In this document: positions 20,014 to 25,940 of the stretch, piece by piece
Layout: every line of letters begins with the position of its first letter
Position numbering within the stretch: the stretch's first letter is position 1
NCBI RefSeq assembly: GCF_900108025.1
Contig: NZ_FNUS01000001.1
Span: 992,001 to 1,056,000, forward strand
DNA length: 64,000 bases
DNA from: Halpernia humi
GTDB lineage: Bacteria > Bacteroidota > Bacteroidia > Flavobacteriales > Weeksellaceae
Direction of reading: 5' to 3'
Notes under the pieces: generated by a model
Databases searched by the model: none
What the model was told of the DNA's origin: nothing
Seen by the model: only the letters and a program-made list of their open reading frames with translations
Program-made: the position numbers and the translations under genes

Positions 20014-20630
20014 TTTCTAACTATTACATAAGAATTTTTTGCTCCCGGAATCGCGCCTTTTACTATTAAAAGGTTTTGCTCTTCGTCTACTTTTAACACT
20101 TGAAGATTTTGAACAGTTACTTTTTCACCGCCCATTCTTCCTGCCATTCTCATTCCTTTAAATACTCTTGAAGGATCGGAACCTGCACCGATAGAACCTG
20201 GGGCTCTTAATCTGTTGTGCTGCCCGTGAGAGGCTTGCATTACGCCTCCAAAATTGTGTCTTTTCACAACACCTTGGAAACCTTTTCCTTTTGAAGTTCC
20301 TGTAACATCTACATATTCACCTTCAGCGAATAAATTTACTTTCACTTCGTCTCCTACTTTTAGCTTGTCAACAAATTCATGATAGAATTCTACTAACTTC
20401 GCTTTAGGAGTAGAACCTGCCTTTTTAAAATGGCCGGCTAACGCTTTACCAACGTTCTTTTCACTCTTGTCATCGAAACCAAGTTGGGCCGCTTTGTACC
20501 CATCTTTTTCTACGGTTCTGACCTGTAAAACCGAGCAAGGACCTGCCTGGATAACGGTGCACGGCATATTTTTGCCGTTTGCGTCAAACAGAGAAGTCAT
20601 CCCGATTTTTTTTCCAATAATACCTGACAT
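20004..20630 (-). CDS. rplC: 50S ribosomal protein L3
   Basis: A 208-residue L3, an assembly initiator. It has '[20 protein letters not shown]', '[19 protein letters not shown]' and '[20 protein letters not shown]'. It is the first gene of the minus-strand ribosomal cluster. The gene that normally precedes it, rpsJ, is instead at 53915-54220 on the plus strand, so the superoperon is broken exactly here. Confidence 0.98.
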   Translation of the reverse strand: MSGIIGKKIGMTSLFDANGKNMPCTVIQAGPCSVLQVRTVEKDGYKAAQLGFDDKSEKNVGKALAGHFKKAGSTPKAKLVEFYHEFVDKLKVGDEVKVNLFAEGEYVDVTGTSKGKGFQGVVKRHNFGGVMQASHGQHNRLRAPGSIGAGSDPSRVFKGMRMAGRMGGEKVTVQNLQVLKVDEEQNLLIVKGAIPGAKNSYVIVRKWN

Positions 20631-20699
20631 TATTTATATATATCTATTTATATTCTGGTTGCCTCACTTAAGTTTCGGTGATTTCTACATTTGAAATAG

Positions 20700-20727
20700 G
20701 CACACTTCTTCCTTAAATTGAGTGTGC
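20700..20727 (-). promoter_or_regulatory. Leader hairpin of the rplC operon
   Basis: Seven-base arms GCACACT (20700-20706) and AGTGTGC (20721-20727) form a hairpin just downstream of the promoter, in the 5' untranslated region of rplC. It could be a target for autogenous control by a ribosomal protein such as L4, by analogy with the E. coli S10 leader; only the hairpin itself is visible. Confidence 0.4.
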
Positions 20728-20756
20728 AAATGTAAGAATATATTTTTAATTGACAA
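20727..20756 (-). promoter_or_regulatory. Promoter of the rplC-rplQ ribosomal cluster
   Basis: On the minus strand a TTG (20756-20754), 19 bases, then TACATTTG (20734-20727) match the Bacteroidota consensus TTG-N19-TAnnTTTG exactly. It lies about 97 bases upstream of the rplC start, and the sequence from 20735 to 20753 is AT-rich. It is likely to be the promoter that replaced the read-through from fusA-rpsJ after rplC was separated from them. Confidence 0.75.
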
Positions 20757-20805
20757 TGAGGGAATTAAAAATTTTTTAATAAATTTTTGGGGGTTGAAAA
20801 AGAAA

Positions 20806-20830
20806 AACATCTCCTTACTAAAGAGGTGTT
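20806..20830 (-). terminator. Terminator after cassette B
   Basis: Read on the minus strand an imperfect stem (CACCTCTT / AAGGAGATG) is followed by a run of T. It lies 47 bases beyond the last GLPGLI gene and uses the same AAGGAGAT arm as the terminator after cassette A (22865-22888), as expected if the two cassettes are duplicates. Confidence 0.55.
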
Positions 20831-20876
20831 ATTTAATTAAACAGCAATTTTGAAAATCGGGGTTCGGTATCAGTTT

Positions 20877-21662
20877 CTATTTTATCCATATTACTCCTTT
20901 TTCAATAGGATTATCATGTGCATTCATCCATTCCCAAAAATTTTCATTAATGCTTTCAATAATTTCTTTATCAGAACTTTGCCTTCCATTAAATGATACT
21001 GATACTTTTAAGTTCCCCTGCGCCAGATTTTGTTTATATTGAGAAGCTGGTTCCTTTATTAGATTTCGCTTGAAGGTTTTTTCTTTTTCTAAATCCCCCA
21101 TCGGAATTGCCTGAAATGCTTTTACTTCGTCAGATTTTTTTTCAATACTTCTGGCAAAAAATTCATAATCATTATCTTTTGAACGTATTTCCAATATCAG
21201 ACCTGGAAGCCCTGAAAATTTATATGGCCCGTCTTGGATAGGGATTTCCGCTGTGTACCAAGCCGTCCATTGTCTCCCACCGAATGAAATAGAAGCATTT
21301 TCACATACATGTCCCAAGATTTCTTTCTTTTGCTTTAAAAGTTCCCAATTTGCAGTAAATAAGTAATCAGAAGAATAGAATTTATATAAAATCATTTCAT
21401 ACTTTTTAAAAATGTTTTTTGAATTATTTTTAAAAATATTTGAATTAAAGTCGCTGTGATTTAAGTCTTGAAATTTAAAGAATGACTCTTTTGTTTCGGT
21501 GTTTATGTTTAAAAGGTATTTTTCAGATACTTTGGCACTATCGTCAACTTTTGGTCGGTATTTTACATCGTATCCAATGGTGTAATTTTGAGAAAATATA
21601 AAATTCCCACTGAAAACAATTAAAAAAAAAAGAAATTTTATCTTGTAATTTATTTTTCCCAT
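20877..21662 (-). CDS. GLPGLI-family exported protein (cassette B, second)
   Basis: A 261-residue protein with a signal peptide (hydrophobic segment about 8-24, ending FIFSQ) and the family core 'FGGRQWTAWYTAEIP' followed by 'GPYKFSGLPGLILEI', with the name-giving motif at 151-156. The GLPGLI family (TIGR01200) is a Bacteroidota-specific group of exported proteins with no known function. Its start overlaps the upstream GLPGLI gene by 13 bases, so the pair is co-translated. The C-terminus 'NPIEKGVIWIK' closely resembles that of the gene at 22925, its counterpart in cassette A. Confidence 0.88.
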   Translation of the reverse strand: MGKINYKIKFLFFLIVFSGNFIFSQNYTIGYDVKYRPKVDDSAKVSEKYLLNINTETKESFFKFQDLNHSDFNSNIFKNNSKNIFKKYEMILYKFYSSDYLFTANWELLKQKKEILGHVCENASISFGGRQWTAWYTAEIPIQDGPYKFSGLPGLILEIRSKDNDYEFFARSIEKKSDEVKAFQAIPMGDLEKEKTFKRNLIKEPASQYKQNLAQGNLKVSVSFNGRQSSDKEIIESINENFWEWMNAHDNPIEKGVIWIK

Positions 21663-22384
21663 TCAAATTCTGTTTCTAAACCATTTCTTTCTTGCTCGAA
21701 AACTTGGTTATTAGGGATTTTCTCCAATTCTTTCTTTAATTCTGGTGTGATACCATATCTTAAAATTGGATATTGATGAAAAGACACAATCTCGCCTTTA
21801 TAGGAATCAAATGGATTTTTTATTTCCTCTGAATTTTCATTGAAATTAAGTAAAGACCATTTAAAGTTATTTGCATCGTCATAAACTTCATAAATGAGTC
21901 CTGGTGTATTTTTAAATTTCCACGGACCTACTGGTATTTTGACCTTTTCATCATACCATGCAAAGTAATGACGTCCTCTAAAATCTGTTTCGGCTTTACG
22001 TAATTTTATTTTATTTACTATTTTAAATTCTGACGATAAAATCCAACTCATCTCATAATCGTCGTTCAAGACATAATCTTTCTCTTTTACATTCGGAATA
22101 TTTTCAAAAATGAGGGTTTTCTCACCTGGCTTTGAATAAATATAATATAAAGGTGTTTTTTTAGAAATAAAATATGTTTCAGGTGTACCTTCATTTGGTT
22201 TGATACCAAATTGAACTTTGTAAAACTTTATTTTAGTTTTTATTTCAAACTTTAAATTAGCGGGGAATACAAATGTTTTTCTTAAGTCTTTATTATAAAC
22301 ATTGAAATTATAATTTGCGTTAAAAGTTTGAGAACGACATCCGAAACTCATTACGCAAAATATTATATAAAAGTAATTCTTCAT
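21650..22384 (-). CDS. GLPGLI-family exported protein, variant motif (cassette B, first)
   Basis: A 244-residue protein with a short signal sequence (MKNYFYIIFCVMSFGCRSQ; the Cys at 16 could also be a lipobox). The family core is divergent: 'FRGRHYFAWYDEKVKIPVG' and 'PWKFKNTPGLIYEV', with NTPGLI in place of GLPGLI. The same FRGR..Y / GPWKF subtype is found in the first GLPGLI gene of cassette A (23736), so each cassette pairs one variant and one canonical member. It follows the short secreted peptide gene after a hairpin. Confidence 0.82.
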   Translation of the reverse strand: MKNYFYIIFCVMSFGCRSQTFNANYNFNVYNKDLRKTFVFPANLKFEIKTKIKFYKVQFGIKPNEGTPETYFISKKTPLYYIYSKPGEKTLIFENIPNVKEKDYVLNDDYEMSWILSSEFKIVNKIKLRKAETDFRGRHYFAWYDEKVKIPVGPWKFKNTPGLIYEVYDDANNFKWSLLNFNENSEEIKNPFDSYKGEIVSFHQYPILRYGITPELKKELEKIPNNQVFEQERNGLETEFEWEK

Positions 22385-22396
22385 AGAAAGGTAAAT

Positions 22397-22428
22397 AACA
22401 AATTGGCTTTTAAAAATGCCAATTTGTT
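22397..22428 (-). terminator. Hairpin (possible attenuator) between peptide and GLPGLI genes, cassette B
   Basis: Eleven-base perfect arms AACAAATTGGC (22397-22407) and GCCAATTTGTT (22418-22428) lie between the stop of the peptide gene and the start of the next GLPGLI gene. The following U-tract on the minus strand is weak, so partial read-through is expected. Confidence 0.5.
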
Positions 22429-22433
22429 TTAAA

Positions 22434-22712
22434 TTAAATATATTTATACTGTCCTGCTAATTGAGCATCCATCAACACGATTTGCGCATGTAATCTACAA
22501 AATTTTTCATCGGGTTGAAGACTAACATCTGTTTTAACTACCGTTTGACTTCCATCTGCATAAATACGGTAAATTGTAGTAACACATAATAAATTTACTT
22601 GGTGATTAGTGCTCGTTAGAAGACTCTGATTTGAGGTAGAGTTTTGTGACGTGGTTTTAGCACTCATCATTCCCGCAACTCCAAAGGCTGCTAATAATAA
22701 AACTTTTTTCAT
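22434..22712 (-). CDS. Short secreted peptide (cassette B)
   Basis: A 92-residue protein I do not recognise as a named family. Residues 1-19 (MKKVLLLAAFGVAGMMSAK) are a signal peptide and match the peptide of cassette A almost residue for residue. The remaining 70 or so residues are unrelated in sequence, Ser/Thr/Asn-rich at first and with two cysteines ('LLCVTT', 'KFCRLH') that could form one disulfide. Start and promoter lie in a sequence duplicated at 24753-24909. It heads an operon with two GLPGLI genes. Confidence 0.8.
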   Translation of the reverse strand: MKKVLLLAAFGVAGMMSAKTTSQNSTSNQSLLTSTNHQVNLLCVTTIYRIYADGSQTVVKTDVSLQPDEKFCRLHAQIVLMDAQLAGQYKYI

Positions 22713-22755
22713 AATACATTGTTTTTATTGGTTAATGTTTTACGAACCTAAAACT

Positions 22756-22864
22756 AAAACTACGCAAGTTATTTTATAAACTTTAACAAAATAATCGCAA
22801 TTTGTAAACAATTAAAATAATTTCTCCAAAGTTATTTCCCTTTTATTTTAATAAATTTGAAAAT
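22756..22864. repeat. 109-bp direct repeat, copy 1 (promoter region of cassette B)
   Basis: Bases 22756-22864 match 24801-24909 at 108 of 109 positions (the one difference is T at 22774 against G). Similarity continues in weaker form into the signal-peptide codons of the two peptide genes. The spacing of 2045 bases equals the length of one peptide-GLPGLI-GLPGLI cassette, marking a tandem duplication. Confidence 0.95.
22827..22834 (-). promoter_or_regulatory. Putative -7 element of cassette B promoter
   Basis: TAACTTTG on the minus strand fits TAnnTTTG. A TTG at the ideal distance is not seen, so the -33 part is weak. It implies a leader of about 110 bases before the peptide gene. The identical motif lies in the other repeat copy. 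Confidence 0.45.
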
Positions 22865-22888
22865 AAAAAATCTCCTTGAAAGGAGATC
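22865..22888 (-). terminator. Terminator after cassette A
   Basis: Inverted repeat TCTCCTT / AAGGAGA (22871-22877 and 22880-22886) followed on the minus strand by a T-rich run. It separates the end of cassette A from the promoter repeat of cassette B. Confidence 0.75.
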
Positions 22889-22924
22889 TAACAAAATGTT
22901 GATTACATCCAAAATTTTTAATGA

Positions 22925-23755
22925 TTATTGAATCCAACTTATCCCTTTTTCAATGGGATTATTATGATTATTCTGAAAATTTCTGAATTCATTTGTGACT
23001 CTTTTGTAAAGATCATTGGCACTCATGTCGCTGCCACTGGTGTCTTTCATTTTAACGTTTTTATACTTTAAGAATGTTTCACGGGTAAACATTGCGGGAT
23101 CTTGTACCAGTTTATCTACAAGTTTAATATATTTCTCCGAAGTTGTCGAAATCAGATTTCCTGGCAGAATTATTTTGTTGGTGTTTTTTTCGATACCTTT
23201 TGCCCAAAAAGTATAATCACCTTTAGAATCTGAAATTTCTAAAATTAAACCGGGCAAACCATAAAATTTATATGGACCTTCACTAATTGGGATTTCTGGC
23301 GCATACCATGCTGTCCAACTTCTTCCGCCAAAATTCACAACTGCTTTTTTAACGCTATAATTGAAAATTGTTTTTTCGGAATCCATAAATTTCCATTTTA
23401 ATTTAGGTTTAGGAATTTCAAAAGCAAAATTTTTACCTGCGATATTGCTAATTTCAGTGAACTTTTCTTTTTTGAAATCTTTAAAAATACCAAATTTTAA
23501 TTCATATTTCATGGAAACACTCGGAGAAACTCCTGTTTTAGCATATTGTGCAGTTACTTGGTCATAAATAGAATCTAATTTAAATTTTGTTAAATTATAA
23601 AAATAAGATGTGCCATTATCAATTGACAACATCATTTCTTCAGTATTAAAATACATTTTTGTTGAGTCAGGTTTATATTTCACTTCATAAGAAATCTTTA
23701 TCTGAGAAGAAAAAAAAGAAGAACTCAATAAAATGCTAATAAATAACACCCTCAT
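22925..23755 (-). CDS. GLPGLI-family exported protein (cassette A, second)
   Basis: A 276-residue protein. The start at 23755 is chosen because it gives a clean signal peptide (MRVLFISILLSSSFFSSQ); an in-frame start at 23884 would lie deep inside the preceding gene. The family core is 'FGGRSWTAWYAPEIPISEG' and 'PYKFYGLPGLILEISDSKG'. The end 'NPIEKGISWIQ' matches the cassette B counterpart. It overlaps the upstream GLPGLI gene by 20 bases. Confidence 0.88.
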   Translation of the reverse strand: MRVLFISILLSSSFFSSQIKISYEVKYKPDSTKMYFNTEEMMLSIDNGTSYFYNLTKFKLDSIYDQVTAQYAKTGVSPSVSMKYELKFGIFKDFKKEKFTEISNIAGKNFAFEIPKPKLKWKFMDSEKTIFNYSVKKAVVNFGGRSWTAWYAPEIPISEGPYKFYGLPGLILEISDSKGDYTFWAKGIEKNTNKIILPGNLISTTSEKYIKLVDKLVQDPAMFTRETFLKYKNVKMKDTSGSDMSANDLYKRVTNEFRNFQNNHNNPIEKGISWIQ

Positions 23756-24446
23756 CGTGAAGTTTAGGATAAATTTTTTCAATTTTGGTAATTTTGAATA
23801 TATTCCCGCCATCCTTTGAACAATTGCAACTCTCATCTTTAATAAATGTATCAATGTCATTTTTATAAACTTCCGCGTAGTCACTCCAGGTTTGGAAAGT
23901 ATTATTTTTAAAAATCTCGTTTATGTAAGCCATATCTAATTTTTGATATTTTTCATTATTAATTTTTGTTGCTGTGAACTCATAATCATCATCTACGCTT
24001 TTCACGTACAAAACAAGCCCATCTAGACCTCTGAATTTCCACGGACCCAAATCTGTTTTTATTTGTTCCGTATAAAAAGCAATATAATTTCTACCCCTGA
24101 AATTTGTTGAAGCAGATTTGCATTTATATCCTAAAATTTCTTTTGTTTCACTTCCTTTTTGCCAAATCATAATTTCGCTATCCAATGTAAAAATTCTTTT
24201 ACTTAATGTCTTGTCATTTGCAAAAACTTTATTGTCTTTTACTACAAAAAAATCTGTTTTTTTATTACCGCGAACCGTATCCCCCTTTGCATCTACTTTT
24301 TTTCTCCATTGTGACATGTTATCCTTCTGATCGATTACCAACTGATAATCTAAAACTGCATCATTGTTTCTAAATTTATAATCTACAACTTGCGTAAAAG
24401 ATTTGCTAAATAAAAATACTGATAAAAATACTATTAAATTCTTCAT
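23736..24446 (-). CDS. GLPGLI-family exported protein, variant motif (cassette A, first)
   Basis: A 236-residue protein with a signal peptide (MKNLIVFLSVFLFSKSFTQ). The core is 'FRGRNYIAFYTEQIKTDLG' and 'PWKFRGLDGLVLYVKS', so the GLPGLI motif reads GLDGLV. It contains a CxC ('ESCNCSKDGG') not seen in the other members. It pairs with the canonical member at 22925 exactly as 21650 pairs with 20877. Confidence 0.82.
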   Translation of the reverse strand: MKNLIVFLSVFLFSKSFTQVVDYKFRNNDAVLDYQLVIDQKDNMSQWRKKVDAKGDTVRGNKKTDFFVVKDNKVFANDKTLSKRIFTLDSEIMIWQKGSETKEILGYKCKSASTNFRGRNYIAFYTEQIKTDLGPWKFRGLDGLVLYVKSVDDDYEFTATKINNEKYQKLDMAYINEIFKNNTFQTWSDYAEVYKNDIDTFIKDESCNCSKDGGNIFKITKIEKIYPKLHDEGVIY

Positions 24447-24454
24447 ATTAATCT

Positions 24455-24482
24455 AAAAAAATCTGCCCTTAAAAAGGGCAGA
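24455..24482 (-). terminator. Strong hairpin terminator between peptide and GLPGLI genes, cassette A
   Basis: Perfect nine-base arms TCTGCCCTT (24462-24470) and AAGGGCAGA (24474-24482) followed on the minus strand by seven U. This is a canonical intrinsic terminator placed right after the peptide stop codon and before the GLPGLI start at 24446, implying that most transcripts contain the peptide gene only. Confidence 0.85.
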
Positions 24483-24488
24483 ATGTTA

Positions 24489-24752
24489 TTAATGCTGTCC
24501 TGGATCTTCTTCTAAACCACAGGCTTTTCTCAATTTAGCCGCCGCACAATCATACGCTTCTTGATATGTAGTCCTACAACAAGTTACCGAAACATTGTCT
24601 CCATCTTCGTCTTGAGACGATTGTGTGTTGCATTCTGTTGCAACTATTTCTTCACCACTAATATTTAATAAAGTTGATGTACAAATTTCTGCACTCTTCG
24701 CACTGATCATTCCTGCAACTCCAAAGGCTGCTAATAATAATACTTTTTTCAT
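24489..24752 (-). CDS. Short cysteine-rich secreted peptide (cassette A)
   Basis: An 87-residue protein with the signal peptide MKKVLLLAAFGVAGMISAK shared with the cassette B peptide. The exported part (about 68 residues) is acidic and has six cysteines: 'EICTS', 'TECNT', 'TCCRT', 'YDCAA' and 'KACGL'. That is enough for three disulfides. No known family is recognised. Like its counterpart it is the first gene of an operon, followed by a terminator and two GLPGLI genes. A toxin, pheromone or structural peptide are all possible; nothing in the sequence decides. Confidence 0.8.
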   Translation of the reverse strand: MKKVLLLAAFGVAGMISAKSAEICTSTLLNISGEEIVATECNTQSSQDEDGDNVSVTCCRTTYQEAYDCAAAKLRKACGLEEDPGQH

Positions 24753-24800
24753 AATACATTTTGGTTAATGTATCACGAAATTAAAACTAAAAATAAAATT

Positions 24801-24909
24801 AAAACTACGCAAGTTATTTGATAAACTTTAACAAAATAATCGCAATTTGTAAACAATTAAAATAATTTCTCCAAAGTTATTTCCCTTTTATTTTAATAAA
24901 TTTGAAAAT
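24801..24909. repeat. 109-bp direct repeat, copy 2 (promoter region of cassette A)
   Basis: The partner of 22756-22864. Its right end coincides with the start codon (24908-24910) of the divergent lipoprotein gene, so this copy is probably the original intergenic region and copy 1 the duplicate. It holds the same TAACTTTG element (24879-24872, minus strand). Confidence 0.95.
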
Positions 24910-25879
24910 GAAAAAATTGTTTCTTTTTTTATTACTAATAATGCTCTTTTCCTGCGACAAAATAAATCCGCACGAGCATACTTTCTATTATTGGCGCACT
25001 AATTTAAGTTTAAACCAAGCAGAAAAAAAAGCACTTTCAACGGCTAAAATCCCGCTTTTATATACGCGCTTTTTTGATATTGATAAAATTAATGGCAAAT
25101 TTCAGCCAGTGGCTGTCGTTACAAAAGATTCAAGTTTTGTAACCGATAAAAAAATAGTGCCGGTTGTTTTCATTAAAAACGAGGTTTTGTATGATGTTAC
25201 ACCAGATGAAATTAATTTTTTGGCAAAAAGCATCGATAATTTAATTACCAGAAAAAGTAAGGAACTGCAACTTCAGATCACTGATGAAATTCAGATCGAC
25301 TGCGATTGGACGGCAGGAACCAACGAAGAGTACTTCGATTTTCTAAAGGTTTTGAAAGACATTTCACATAAAAATATCACCTGCACTTTAAGACTGCACC
25401 AAGTGAAAGACCGTTCACTCATCGGTGAACCGCCGGTGGATAAAGTTTATCTGATGTGTTACGTGACTTCTTCGCCATTAGAAAATTCTACAAAAAATTC
25501 AATTTTAGATGTTCCAACCTTAAAAAATTATCTCGTTCGCCTCAACAAATATCCTATAAAAATGGATGTTGCGTTACCAATTTATTCTTGGGGAATTGTA
25601 ACCAATCATTTAGGTAAACATAAATTAATCAACGCTTTAAGTTTGTCGGATTTAGAAAATAATATTAATTTTAAAAAAATATCTAAAGACAATTTTGTAG
25701 TTCTAAAAGATGGCTTTTACTACGGAATATATCTTAGCAAAGGCTTTAATGTAAAAATAGAAACCGTTTCGCAGCAAGACTTAAACGAAACTTTAGATTT
25801 TATTAATGAAAAACTTACTTTTTATAACATTATATATTACCAACTCGATAGCCGTTTTATAAAAAATTACAAATTATAA
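24908..25879 (+). CDS. Putative lipoprotein, possible glycoside-hydrolase-like TIM barrel
   Basis: A 323-residue lipoprotein with a clear lipobox (LLLIMLFSC, Cys 15). The ATG at 24908 is preferred to a TTG two codons earlier. 'IQIDCDWTAGTNEEYFDFLK' followed by 'ITCTLRLHQVKDR' and 'KVYLMCYVTSSP' looks like the strands of a TIM barrel, of the kind seen in uncharacterised GH-like DUF3142 proteins; this is a tentative match. It is divergent from cassette A and is followed after 61 bases by a long secreted protein, probably in one operon. Confidence 0.75.
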   Translation: MKKLFLFLLLIMLFSCDKINPHEHTFYYWRTNLSLNQAEKKALSTAKIPLLYTRFFDIDKINGKFQPVAVVTKDSSFVTDKKIVPVVFIKNEVLYDVTPDEINFLAKSIDNLITRKSKELQLQITDEIQIDCDWTAGTNEEYFDFLKVLKDISHKNITCTLRLHQVKDRSLIGEPPVDKVYLMCYVTSSPLENSTKNSILDVPTLKNYLVRLNKYPIKMDVALPIYSWGIVTNHLGKHKLINALSLSDLENNINFKKISKDNFVVLKDGFYYGIYLSKGFNVKIETVSQQDLNETLDFINEKLTFYNIIYYQLDSRFIKNYKL

Positions 25880-25940
25880 AATCACAATTGAAGTGAAAAT
25901 TACGACTGATTTTGAACAAAATAAATACAAATAAATACCA

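Noticed and set aside
23756-23884. Longer start for the GLPGLI gene ending at 22925
   Set aside because: It would lie inside the previous GLPGLI gene and put 43 basic residues before the signal peptide.
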